Part shown: positions 34,733 to 43,334 of the stretch, piece after piece
Layout of the letters: each line of letters opens with the position of its first letter
How positions within the stretch are numbered: position 1 is the first letter of the stretch
Assembly (NCBI GenBank): GCA_025150425.1
Contig: CP102281.1
Span: 1,302,001 to 1,366,000, forward strand
Direction of reading: 5' to 3'
From: [Eubacterium] siraeum
GTDB taxonomy: Bacteria; Bacillota; Clostridia; Oscillospirales; Ruminococcaceae
DNA length: 64,000 nucleotides
The notes under the pieces: generated by a model
Told to the model about the DNA's origin: nothing
Database searches by the model: none
Seen by the model: only the letters and a program-made list of their open reading frames with translations
Made by a program: the position numbers and the translations under genes

Positions 34733-34905
34733 CAGTCTGTCGATAAACCTTTGTGTTTTCTGAAAATGGGGTCGCAGGGGCGTAGCCCCCGGCAGGGTCT
34801 AGGGGCGGTAGCCCCAGCAAAATAGCCCCTTCCCACAGGGAAGGGGTTTGGGGTTAGGGATAGAGAATTCGCACTATCTTATAAAAAACAGACTTTTTCT
34901 ACAAT
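34733..34905 (+). mobile_element. Short terminator-linked repeat element (about 173 bp)
   Basis: Inserted between two copies of the hairpin AAGCGGCGGATT-CAAAC-AATCCGCCGCTT (34704-34732 and 34909-34937). The left end reads CAGTCTGTCGATAAACC and the right end CTTTTTCTACAATCTG, both shared with the neighbouring long element. The right end is roughly the inverted complement of the left. The interior is different: GC-rich hairpins GGGGCGTAGCCCCC, GGGGCGGTAGCCCC and CCCCTTCCCACAGGGAAGGGG. No coding potential. Confidence 0.7.
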
Positions 34906-34940
34906 CTGAAGCGGCGGATTCAAACAATCCGCCGCTTCAG

Positions 34941-35498
34941 ACTGTCGAAAAACCGGTTATTATTAAATCCGTACCATTAAACATATCGCCAACACCGCCT
35001 GAAACACTTTCCTTACCGACAAGGAATTAATATTTTCGTGAGTATATCAGTGCAACTGCACTGACATTGACTCTTCAAAAAAACGCCACTAACCTGAGAT
35101 ATATGTACTAATATGCGGACGTGTAGCGTTAAGCGTTCCTGCATCGACAGGATATACAATGTTTAGGTGGTTATTCAAGTTTAGCCAACACCCCGACGGG
35201 GTGTGGGTATGGGTAAGGAAAGAGGGAGCAAGAGGGAGAAAACCTAAGGGACAGGGAGAGGGGCTGTCAAGTCCAGCGGAGCTTTAGCGGAGTGCACGAG
35301 CCTTGCGTAAGCGAGGCTCAGACTTGTACCTGATCCCTTTGGTTGTCTCCCTCTTTCAGATCGACAGGTGTACCCACTCGAATAGCGAACCCGAGAAGTG
35401 CTGTCCGACAAAAAGAACTATCGGTAGCTTATTATCATAGTCAAAGCTGAACGATATAATAGAAGCACCTTAAACAAAAGCCTTTTTCTACAATCTGA
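34941..35498 (+). mobile_element. Terminator-linked repeat element, copy 2 (about 558 bp)
   Basis: Nearly the whole length matches 26657-27169. It carries an extra stretch of about 54 bp (35275-35328, AGCGGAGCTTTAGCGGAGTG...) inside the loop of the long GAGGGAGA stem. Ends: CAGACTGTCGAAAAACC at the left and CTTTTTCTACAATCTG at the right. The right end reversed and complemented matches the left in 13 of 17 positions. The hairpin AAGCGGCGGATT...AATCCGCCGCTT lies on each side (34909-34937, 35499-35526). Non-coding. Confidence 0.75.
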
Positions 35499-35526
35499 AG
35501 CGGCGGATCTAAACAATCCGCCGCTT
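35499..35526. terminator. Hairpin serving the YkgJ-like gene (third copy at this locus)
   Basis: AAGCGGCGGAT (35499-35509) pairs with ATCCGCCGCTT (35516-35526), 2 bp from the stop codon of the minus-strand gene. No T-run on either side. With copies at 34704 and 34909 it seems to descend from one bidirectional terminator between the convergent glycosyltransferase and YkgJ-like genes. Confidence 0.55.
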
Positions 35527-35528
35527 GC

Positions 35529-36032
35529 TTATTCCTTCACGATTTTCAGCACAGGGTAGCCGTCAATATACGGCTTTATGATATACGGATGCTTTTTGGC
35601 ATAATCCAGCATTATATCCGCAAGCGAGCCTTGTACATTATATCTCTTGTTTATGAACGTTGACAGCTTGGAAACCGGCAGGGCGGACACCGTTTCACAT
35701 ACGGGCGAAACGGTTATGCCGAGAAGATTTTCGCTTATGCGGTTGACTCTGAAAGGCCACACACGGCAATCAAAAGGCTTGTTGTCGCCAAGCGCACAGC
35801 CCTTTTCGGTAAGCATAGGACAGTAGGTAAGCTCGTCGCCGTCCTTGAAGTGCATCACAAACCTGTATCCGTCCTCATACGGCTCAAGCTCAGCGTTTTC
35901 ATCAATGTTCTTTTTTATATATTCTGACGTTTCGGGCGATATAACAGGTATCTCCCATATATCGTCTTTGTCGAACACGCAACAGACACGGCACTTTGCG
36001 CAGGCTTCACGGCTGAGAATTTCAGTAAGCAT
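35529..36032 (-). CDS. YkgJ-family cysteine cluster protein
   Basis: A 167-residue protein with the YkgJ-type metal-binding cysteine pattern: CAKCRVCCVF (residues 12-21), CPML...GC (about 76-86) and KPFDCRVWPF (about 90-100). Such proteins probably bind a zinc or Fe-S centre; their function is unknown. The C-terminal part (LSTFINKRYNVQGSLADIM) is less conserved. RBS GAAAGGA lies about 10 bases ahead of the ATG. It is convergent with the glycosyltransferase and divergent from the MoxR operon. Confidence 0.85.
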   Translation of the reverse strand: MLTEILSREACAKCRVCCVFDKDDIWEIPVISPETSEYIKKNIDENAELEPYEDGYRFVMHFKDGDELTYCPMLTEKGCALGDNKPFDCRVWPFRVNRISENLLGITVSPVCETVSALPVSKLSTFINKRYNVQGSLADIMLDYAKKHPYIIKPYIDGYPVLKIVKE

Positions 36033-36055
36033 TTAAAATCATTCCTTTCGGTTAT

Positions 36056-36084
36056 ATCTTATCACAACCGTGAGCAATGTGCAA
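36056..36084 (-). promoter_or_regulatory. Promoter of the YkgJ-like gene
   Basis: Minus strand -35 TTGCAC (36084-36079), 17-bp spacer, -10 TAAGAT (36061-36056). Confidence 0.6.
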
Positions 36085-36146
36085 CCGTAAAATTTTGCTT
36101 TAAATTACTGTAATTATGTCAATTTGGTTACAATTTGCAAAAACTA

Positions 36147-36175
36147 TTGATTTTAACACGTTGTTTTGGTATAAT
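36147..36175 (+). promoter_or_regulatory. Promoter of MoxR cluster 1
   Basis: -35 TTGATT (36147-36152), 17-bp spacer, -10 TATAAT (36170-36175). A start near 36182 makes the ATG at 36253, not the GTG at 36193, the likely initiation codon. Confidence 0.7.
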
Positions 36176-36252
36176 TAATAATAACTCATACTGTGTATTC
36201 AGTGAGAAATTCTGATGTTGCATCTGTGCAGCTGTTGAACAAAGGATATTAT

Positions 36253-37221
36253 ATGGAAAATAATAACTCAGTAAATTTTGCAGATTACGAATTTATACCG
36301 AAGCTTTTAACTCAGATCGAAAAAGTCATTATAGGCAAGCATGACGTAGTGAAAATGCTCGTTGCCGCCTTGCTTTCCGGCGGTCATGTGCTGATAGAGG
36401 ACGTGCCGGGTACGGGAAAAACAACGCTCGCAATGACACTCGCTAAAGCGACCTCACTTTCGTGCAGACGTGTTCAGTTCACCCCCGATGTCATGGCGTC
36501 CGATATAACAGGCTTTACTATGTACAATAAGGAAAGCGAACGCTTTGAATACCGCAACGGACTTGTTATGAGCAATATTTTTATTGCCGATGAAATAAAC
36601 AGAACCTCCCCGAAAACCCAGTCGGCTCTGCTTGAAGCAATGGAAGAGAAGAAGGTAACGGTAGACGGTGTCGCACATAAGCTCCCCGATCCGTTTATGG
36701 TAATTGCGACAGAGAATGAATTCGGTTATGTCGGAACTTATCCTCTGCCGGAGGCTCAGCTTGACCGTTTTCTTATAAAGCTCTCCGTAGGCTATCCCAC
36801 GGCTGAGGACGAGGCGATGATTCTTTACAGAAGAAAAAACGGCGACCCTATCGAAACCGTTGAGCCTGTATGCAGTGCCGATGATATTACACGTTGCATT
36901 TCTGCCGTAAGAAATACGCATATAGATGCGGCTATATATAAGTACATTGTTGATATAGTTTCCGCTACGAGAAACCATCCGTTTGCGGCGCTCGGCGCAA
37001 GCCCCCGTGCGTCTATCGCTCTTATGAGAGCGTCGCAGAGTATCGCTTTTATGGACGGCCGTAATTATGTTACCCCCGAGGACGTAGCGCTTATGGTAAA
37101 TTATGTCCTTCCGCACAGAATACATCTCACTCAGGAGGCAAAGGTCAAGCGTGTAAGCGTTGGACTTGTTATTTCCGAAATAATGAAAGCAGTAAGACCG
37201 CCCTTTAAAAGCAACGAATAA
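36253..37221 (+). CDS. MoxR-family AAA+ ATPase, cluster 1
   Basis: A 322-residue AAA+ ATPase of the MoxR group. Walker A is EDVPGTGKTTLA (near residue 44), Walker B is IADEINRTSPKTQSALLEAMEE (near residue 108) and sensor 1 is VIATENEFGYVGTYPLPEAQLDRF. MoxR proteins work as chaperone-like ATPases together with DUF58/VWA partners, often in envelope processes. ATG 36253 has AAAGGA 5 bases upstream. It is followed 18 bp later by a DUF58 gene and then a transglutaminase-like membrane protein, the standard three-gene set. Confidence 0.93.
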   Translation: MENNNSVNFADYEFIPKLLTQIEKVIIGKHDVVKMLVAALLSGGHVLIEDVPGTGKTTLAMTLAKATSLSCRRVQFTPDVMASDITGFTMYNKESERFEYRNGLVMSNIFIADEINRTSPKTQSALLEAMEEKKVTVDGVAHKLPDPFMVIATENEFGYVGTYPLPEAQLDRFLIKLSVGYPTAEDEAMILYRRKNGDPIETVEPVCSADDITRCISAVRNTHIDAAIYKYIVDIVSATRNHPFAALGASPRASIALMRASQSIAFMDGRNYVTPEDVALMVNYVLPHRIHLTQEAKVKRVSVGLVISEIMKAVRPPFKSNE

Positions 37222-37239
37222 GGCGAAAGGTCGGTTTGT

Positions 37240-38466
37240 ATGGCTAAATACAGATTTTATTATATATTGTTCGCCGTTGTCAGCACCGTGCTTATGTTTT
37301 CGTACAAGAGCAAGCTGACTTCGGTGCTTTTCCTTATTGCGATAGCAATTCCCGTAATTTCATTCGTTCTTCTTGTTTTTTCAAGGCTTCTTGTCAAAAT
37401 CAGAATCGAATACCGCTCGCTCACAGCGGAAAAGTTTGAAAATACCGATATTTCGGTAACGGTTACCAACCGTTTTATCATACCGTTGTCGCCTGCGGAG
37501 CTTATAGGCTGTTTCCCGTACAGAAACAGCGAAAAGTTTGAATATCACAAGCTGATGATAAGCGTACCGCCTTTTTCTTCCGTTACGGTTAATTTCAATT
37601 CACCGATAAGGTTCAGAGGTGTTTATAAGTCGGGTATTGAGAAGTTGGTGATATACGACCTTTTCAAGCTATTTCGTATGAACAAAACGATGGAATGCTA
37701 CGAGGATTTTGTCGTACTTCCCAGAAAGCTCGTTATCGACCCAATAATCGACACCGGCGACGGCGACAGTGAAACGCTTTCGCAGAATAATTTTTCGCTT
37801 GATAAGAACGCTTTCGCAAGTATAAGGGAATACAGGGCAGAGGATTCCATCAAAAACGTTCACTGGACAATGTCCGCAAAGCACGACAAGCTGATGGTAA
37901 AGCAGATGGAACGCAGTATAGGCGGAAGCTGCGTGATTATTCCCGACCTTAACGAATATTTCCCGTTTGACGAGGATAATTACGATGCTACAGACAGCAT
38001 TATAGAGGTAATGCTTGCACTTGACCTGTCGCTTATCTCTATGAAACAGCGTTGCCTCAATGCGTGGTATTCTCCTGCGGACAAGCAGTGCGAGCAGTTT
38101 TCCGTCAAGAATGAAGAAGACAATATGCTTCTGTTTGATATAATCAGCAGACTTCCTCGTCAGACGGATACCTTCCTTCCCGAAACCGTTGCGAGAAGCT
38201 GTATGGAAGCCTCAGCCGATATATCAGCCGTTTACTTTGTCACATCGCAGTTAAGACGTGATTTTATCGGCAAAATGACCGATATTGAGTTGTTCCGCAA
38301 CAAGAGAGTTAAAATCCTGCTGGTCAGCGGAGCCATCGAAACCGATGAGCAGGCAGAGCTTGCAGATGCCGTTGCGGTGACGCAGGGCTTTGAACTTTGG
38401 AAGATAGATAAGGATAATATCGTTCAGTCGCTAAATGCGGCGATAGAATTGCATAAAAAGCAATGA
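37240..38466 (+). CDS. DUF58 protein, cluster 1
   Basis: A 408-residue protein with two N-terminal transmembrane helices (about 5-21 and 26-48), a beta-rich extracytoplasmic-type region and the DUF58 signature IREYRAEDSIKNVHWTMSAK (near residue 205). The C-terminal VWA-like half is cytoplasmic in the usual model. It is the expected partner of the MoxR ATPase directly upstream. RBS GAAAGG. The molecular activity of DUF58 proteins is unknown. Confidence 0.88.
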   Translation: MAKYRFYYILFAVVSTVLMFSYKSKLTSVLFLIAIAIPVISFVLLVFSRLLVKIRIEYRSLTAEKFENTDISVTVTNRFIIPLSPAELIGCFPYRNSEKFEYHKLMISVPPFSSVTVNFNSPIRFRGVYKSGIEKLVIYDLFKLFRMNKTMECYEDFVVLPRKLVIDPIIDTGDGDSETLSQNNFSLDKNAFASIREYRAEDSIKNVHWTMSAKHDKLMVKQMERSIGGSCVIIPDLNEYFPFDEDNYDATDSIIEVMLALDLSLISMKQRCLNAWYSPADKQCEQFSVKNEEDNMLLFDIISRLPRQTDTFLPETVARSCMEASADISAVYFVTSQLRRDFIGKMTDIELFRNKRVKILLVSGAIETDEQAELADAVAVTQGFELWKIDKDNIVQSLNAAIELHKKQ

Positions 38467-38507
38467 CAACACATCCGGAATCTTAAAAATCATAACGGAG
38501 AATAGAT

Positions 38508-41324
38508 TTGAAACGTAATAACAGTAAAAAGGACAGCTCCGCTAAACAGCAGACAATCGTTCTTGTCGGAAATACTTACCGCAGGAACGTGAATCCGATA
38601 CCTGTCATAGCGGTCAAGCTGGTTCTTGCCTATATGCTCACTGTCGGCACTGTAATGAGCTTTATCAATATATACGACATACCGTTTGAATTCGGCTCTG
38701 CCATAGCGCAGGTGCTTCTTTTCGTGACGGCTTTTATGCCTGTATTCATATTCATAAAAAAACGCTACGCTTTGCCTGCGTTTGCGGTCGGTGCCGCCAT
38801 AGTGTATTTTTTCTTTCACAAATCAATAAACGAATCGCTTATTTTATTCAAGGATTACATTTTTATTCAGCTTGACAGCAGGTTGCTTTCCACGCTACAG
38901 TATGTTCCCGTCAATTCCCATGCGTTCCTTACAAGAACGCAGGATTTTGTCAGCGGAATGAATACGGCTATGCTTATTCTGACCTGCATAATCAGCTTTA
39001 TATGCGTGCTGTGCTGTTATAAAAAATTCCACCCTATAGCTGTAATAGTTACATGGAGCGTGATGTTCATACCTTCGTTTCTGTCGGAGGACGCAGATTA
39101 TTCCGTGTACATTCTGTTTGCGGTAACCGCATTTTTCGGGCTTCTTGCGATAAACTCGGCAAACGGTTTCTATTCGCAGGTGCCTGTAAATAATGCGAAC
39201 GGTGCAAAAAATAAACCCTCCAACGACGAAAAAACGTTCAGAAAAAATCTGCGTAAGAAAAATCCATTACAGACGGCAAAATCCGAGCTTTCACGCTACA
39301 GCAGAAACTGCCTTTGCGGTATACTTGCGGCTGTTATCACATTCGGTGCAACCTTCGGCTCGCAAAAGCTCTTTCCGGATATGAGCTATATCAACACAGA
39401 CAATATCATAAACTCTACCGTAAAATTCTTTACGGATATAGGAGAATACTTCAGCCTTGCGTTTTCGGGCAATGCAGGCGGGCTTTTCAACGGCTATTTT
39501 TCATCGGACAACTTCCTTATCAACAACAATATAGAACTGAATGCGCCGCCGCAGTCGGCAAATGAACCTGTGCTTAAAGTAAGATCGACCTACGAAACAG
39601 GTATGTACCTTGTCGGTGACATCGGTGTTGATTTCACAGGCAAAAGCTGGGTAAGCATCAGAAAAAAGGTCGGAAAGGACGAGCTGTACAGCGGAGAATA
39701 TAACATCAGCGACAGCTTTTCTCCCGAAAAGATAGCACAGGCAGAGCAGTATATGAGATTGTTCGGCGGTCTGACGCAGAAGACGCTTACGCCTGCGGAT
39801 TATTCTTATATCTACGAGCACTCGGAATCATCGGGCTATGCGGGAATACGTCTTGCTATGGAGGAAAACGACTTCAGTGATCGTTTCAATCCGAACTTTA
39901 TGTATTCCTCGCAGAGCGTAAGCATTGAATATCTCAAGAACACAAGCATTGTATTCAAGCCGTTTCTTCCCGATAACAACGCCTATATGAAAAATGAGAA
40001 TTTCAATTACTACGGCGATACGATAATAAGAATAGCTGACAGAAAAAACTGGATGAAGAGTTTTGAAACAAATGTTCTTATTCCGACTAATACAGGAACA
40101 TTTGTGTTCGCAGACGATGCTATGACCGACAGCGATAAGGCGTCATTGCTTTATTCTCTCGGATTCGGCAGTTACTCGGACGCAATGACATATATTGAAG
40201 ATAAGAAAGAATACGACCGTTACGTCAGAAACACATACACCACAGTCCCCGAAAACGAAAAGGAGAACATAAGAAAATTCCTTGACGAATTTGAAGGCAA
40301 AGACGGCGATAACGCAGGTACCGTTGATAACGAACTGCTGTATGTTTACGGAATGTGCGAGTATCTGCGTTCACATTACGCCTATTCGCTTACAGCCGAT
40401 AATACTTCCGATAAAAGCAATACTATGCTCGGAAACTTCCTTTTCGGCACAAAGCAGGGACACTGCGCCCTCTATGCCAGCGCAATGACGCTTGCACTGC
40501 GTGAAAAAGGTATACCTGCCCGTTATATAACAGGCTTCACAACAGGAAAGCTCAAGCTTAACGGAAGCACGGGAATGTACGAAAAAACCATACACGAAAA
40601 TTCACTTCATGCGTGGGTTGAAGTATACACGGAGGATTTCGGCTGGCTGCCGTTCGATCCGACAGGCTACGGCGGAAACAGCATCTCAGGCGATTACATC
40701 GATCCTTCCCGGACAGACGCACCTGTAACTACAGCACCGCCTCAGACTACCTCAACAACGGTAACTACGACCGTGTCACCGTCGCAGACAACAGCTGCGA
40801 CACCGCCCGTTACATCCGCTCCTTCTGACAATTCTTCGGATAATTCCGGAAACAATCCGGGTAGTGACACACCCGTTAAAACCGATTATTCACTTCTTAT
40901 AAAGATAGCTTTCGCCGTACTCGGCGTAATTGCGCTTATCACACTGATATTTGCGTTTATCAAATCGGTAAAGCGTAAAAACGAAAACCGTATGAAGAGC
41001 TTCAGGAAGTCAAAGGATACGGTTTCCGCCGTAAAAGATATGTACGGCTTTATTATGAAGCTGTTCGGTACTACCGATCTTGTTCCGTGTGACAATGAGC
41101 TTCCGCTTGAATTCGCAGTCCGTGCCGATGAGAAGCTGAAAACGCTCGGAACGGATACAAGCCTTGTAAGAATTATGAACATAATCGAAAAGGCAGAGTT
41201 TTCAAACGAGGAAATATCCGAGCAGGAGCGTGCCGAGGTTTACTTGTATACAAAACAGCTTTATGCGCTTGTGCTTCAGAACTCAGGACGCATAAAAAGA
41301 ATGTGGATTAAAGTCACTTTTTGA
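38508..41324 (+). CDS. Transglutaminase-like membrane protein
   Basis: A 938-residue membrane protein. It has about six N-terminal transmembrane helices (40-245) interrupted by a Lys/Asn-rich cytoplasmic loop, then a large extracellular part. The transglutaminase-like catalytic triad is intact: Cys near residue 651 in QGHCALYAS, His near 701 in LHAWVEVY and Asp near 716 in PFDPTGYGG. A Thr/Pro/Ser-rich linker, one more helix (about 800-822) and a cytoplasmic DUF4129-like tail follow. The TTG start has GGAG 7 bases upstream. Third gene of the MoxR-DUF58 set. Probably a surface peptidase or cross-linking enzyme; substrate unknown. Confidence 0.88.
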   Translation: MKRNNSKKDSSAKQQTIVLVGNTYRRNVNPIPVIAVKLVLAYMLTVGTVMSFINIYDIPFEFGSAIAQVLLFVTAFMPVFIFIKKRYALPAFAVGAAIVYFFFHKSINESLILFKDYIFIQLDSRLLSTLQYVPVNSHAFLTRTQDFVSGMNTAMLILTCIISFICVLCCYKKFHPIAVIVTWSVMFIPSFLSEDADYSVYILFAVTAFFGLLAINSANGFYSQVPVNNANGAKNKPSNDEKTFRKNLRKKNPLQTAKSELSRYSRNCLCGILAAVITFGATFGSQKLFPDMSYINTDNIINSTVKFFTDIGEYFSLAFSGNAGGLFNGYFSSDNFLINNNIELNAPPQSANEPVLKVRSTYETGMYLVGDIGVDFTGKSWVSIRKKVGKDELYSGEYNISDSFSPEKIAQAEQYMRLFGGLTQKTLTPADYSYIYEHSESSGYAGIRLAMEENDFSDRFNPNFMYSSQSVSIEYLKNTSIVFKPFLPDNNAYMKNENFNYYGDTIIRIADRKNWMKSFETNVLIPTNTGTFVFADDAMTDSDKASLLYSLGFGSYSDAMTYIEDKKEYDRYVRNTYTTVPENEKENIRKFLDEFEGKDGDNAGTVDNELLYVYGMCEYLRSHYAYSLTADNTSDKSNTMLGNFLFGTKQGHCALYASAMTLALREKGIPARYITGFTTGKLKLNGSTGMYEKTIHENSLHAWVEVYTEDFGWLPFDPTGYGGNSISGDYIDPSRTDAPVTTAPPQTTSTTVTTTVSPSQTTAATPPVTSAPSDNSSDNSGNNPGSDTPVKTDYSLLIKIAFAVLGVIALITLIFAFIKSVKRKNENRMKSFRKSKDTVSAVKDMYGFIMKLFGTTDLVPCDNELPLEFAVRADEKLKTLGTDTSLVRIMNIIEKAEFSNEEISEQERAEVYLYTKQLYALVLQNSGRIKRMWIKVTF

Positions 41325-41344
41325 CAATTAATTCAATATAATTG

Positions 41345-41373
41345 TTGTAAATTCCGTGATAATCTGTTATAAT
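41345..41373 (+). promoter_or_regulatory. Promoter of the DHH gene / MoxR cluster 2
   Basis: -35 TTGTAA (41345-41350), 17-bp spacer, -10 TATAAT (41368-41373). Confidence 0.65.
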
Positions 41374-41419
41374 TATATCAGAAGTAAGCAAAAGCTGCAA
41401 AGCGGAAAGGAAATATAAT

Positions 41420-42358
41420 ATGAGACTTATAACAAGATCTGATTTTGACGGTCTTGCCTGCGGTGCATTACTGCTTGCGGCAAAGGTCGTTGACAGCTGG
41501 ATGTTTGCTCATCCGAAGGATATTCAGGACGGGCTTGTTCCCGTAACAGAAAATGACGTTCTCGCAAATGTACCCTTTGCTCCCGGTTGCGGTCTTTGGT
41601 TTGACCACCATTCAAGCGAGGAAGAACGTCTGAAAATAAAAGGTCATTACAAGGGCGAAAGCAGGATTTCTCCCAGTGCCGCCAGAATCATATATGAATA
41701 TTACGGCGGTAAGGAGCGTTTCCCGAATTTTGACGATCTGATGCTTGCTGTAGATAAGGTTGACAGCGGACATCTTACCGCAGAAGAAATACTGAACCCT
41801 ACAGGCTGGATACTTATCGGCTTCCTTATGGACCCACGCACAGGTCTCGGACGTTTCAGAAACTTCAGGATAAGCAACTATCAGCTTATGGAAAAATTGC
41901 TTGTCTGCTGTGCGACAATGTCTACAGAAGAAATTCTCAATATGCCCGATATACAGGAAAGAATCAAGCTGTATAACGAACAGACAGAGCTGTTCAAGCA
42001 GATGATAGCCGAGCATTCAAGAGTTGAGGGCGATGTTATCATATCCGATATGCGTAATGTCGATCCTATCTATACCGGAAACAGATTTATGATATACAGC
42101 CTTTATCCGCATCAGAACATATCCGCATGGATAGTAAACGGAAAGGGCGGAAAAGGATGCTCCGTAGCGGTCGGTTATTCTATACTTAACCGCACGAGCA
42201 ACGTTGACGTAGGCTCGCTTATGCTCAAGTACGGCGGCGGCGGTCACAGAGCGGTCGGCACCTGTCAGTTCAAGGACGAGGAAATCGAAGAAAAGCTCCC
42301 GATGCTGCTTGACGAGCTTGTAAATTACGACAAGTATTATTCTGCAACTCCCGTGTAA
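41420..42358 (+). CDS. DHH-family phosphoesterase
   Basis: A 312-residue DHH-superfamily protein. Metal-binding motifs are SDFDGLACG (residues 7-15), DHHSSEEE (about 68) and DKVDSG (about 112). The C-terminal DHHA1-like end carries KYGGGGHRAVGTCQF. Relatives cleave cyclic dinucleotides, nano-RNA or polyphosphate. The lack of PAS/GGDEF or CBS domains argues against a GdpP-type enzyme, and the sequence resembles the exopolyphosphatase-related subgroup. RBS GGAAAGGAAA. It lies between the two MoxR clusters and 31 bp ahead of the second, so it is probably co-transcribed with it. Substrate unresolved. Confidence 0.83.
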   Translation: MRLITRSDFDGLACGALLLAAKVVDSWMFAHPKDIQDGLVPVTENDVLANVPFAPGCGLWFDHHSSEEERLKIKGHYKGESRISPSAARIIYEYYGGKERFPNFDDLMLAVDKVDSGHLTAEEILNPTGWILIGFLMDPRTGLGRFRNFRISNYQLMEKLLVCCATMSTEEILNMPDIQERIKLYNEQTELFKQMIAEHSRVEGDVIISDMRNVDPIYTGNRFMIYSLYPHQNISAWIVNGKGGKGCSVAVGYSILNRTSNVDVGSLMLKYGGGGHRAVGTCQFKDEEIEEKLPMLLDELVNYDKYYSATPV

Positions 42359-42389
42359 AGCACAGCATTAAATAACGAAAGGTACATAT

Positions 42390-43334
42390 ATGACGGTACA
42401 GGAATATGCGGTTAAGCTCCGCAGCAATATTTCAAAAATCATAAAGGGCAAGGATGATAAGATAGACCTTGTCATAATGGCTCTTTTAAGCGGCGGTCAC
42501 GTGCTGCTTGACGATGTTCCGGGAACGGGCAAGACAGTTCTCGCAAAGGCACTCGCAAGAAGCGTTGACGCAGGCTTTTCAAGAATACAGTTTACCCCCG
42601 ACCTGTTACCGTCCGATATTACCGGTATCCACTTTTTCAATATGAAAGAGCAGGAGTTCATGTTCCGTGCGGGTCCCGTGTTCACGAATATTCTTCTTGC
42701 CGATGAAATAAACCGTGCTACGCCCAGAACGCAGTCGGCTCTGCTTCAGTGTATGGAAGAAAAGCAGGTGACGATAGACGGAGAGCTTTTTCTTATCGAC
42801 AAGCCGTTCATCGTACTTGCAACGCAGAATCCCGTAGAAACGGCAGGAACTTATCCGCTTCCCGAGGCACAGCTTGACCGTTTTATGATAAAGCTGTCTG
42901 TAGGCTATTCCGACAGGGAATCGGAAATGCAGATACTCGATAATTCAAGAGCGGTTCACCCTGTAGAAAGTCTTACTGCCGTAACCGATAAGACAGAGCT
43001 TCTCGAAATGATGAACAGGGTAGAGAATATCAAGGTGAACGAGGCTGTAAGAGGATACATTGCCGATATAGGAAATGCCAGCCGTCATAACAGCGAGATT
43101 AAGCTCGGCCTCAGTACACGAGGACTTATTGCGCTGAAAAATATGTCGCAGGCAAGGGCGGCACTGCGTGGCAGGGAATTTGTAACCCCCGATGATGTAA
43201 AGACAGTCGCACCGTATGTCTGCGTACACAGACTTATCTGCAGAAGTACGTTTATGCGTGACCCCGACAGTGCAAAACGTGAGATTCTTGACAAAATGAT
43301 AAAGGAGCTTCCCGTTCCTACGGAGCAGATTTAA
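42390..43334 (+). CDS. MoxR-family AAA+ ATPase, cluster 2
   Basis: A 314-residue MoxR ATPase, paralogous to the one at 36253. Walker A DDVPGTGKTVLA (near residue 39), Walker B LADEINRATPRTQSALLQCMEE (near 103) and sensor ATQNPVETAGTYPLPEAQLDRF (near 145) are intact. It lies head-to-tail with a DUF58 gene: the TAA stop is immediately followed by the next ATG. RBS GAAAGG. It differs from cluster 1 throughout, so this is an old duplication and not a recent one. Confidence 0.94.
   Translation: MTVQEYAVKLRSNISKIIKGKDDKIDLVIMALLSGGHVLLDDVPGTGKTVLAKALARSVDAGFSRIQFTPDLLPSDITGIHFFNMKEQEFMFRAGPVFTNILLADEINRATPRTQSALLQCMEEKQVTIDGELFLIDKPFIVLATQNPVETAGTYPLPEAQLDRFMIKLSVGYSDRESEMQILDNSRAVHPVESLTAVTDKTELLEMMNRVENIKVNEAVRGYIADIGNASRHNSEIKLGLSTRGLIALKNMSQARAALRGREFVTPDDVKTVAPYVCVHRLICRSTFMRDPDSAKREILDKMIKELPVPTEQI

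Noticed and set aside
34704-35526. Three copies of a GC-rich palindrome, considered as a CRISPR array
   Set aside because: Spacings are about 205 and 590 bp, the intervening sequences are repeat elements found elsewhere, and no cas genes are present.
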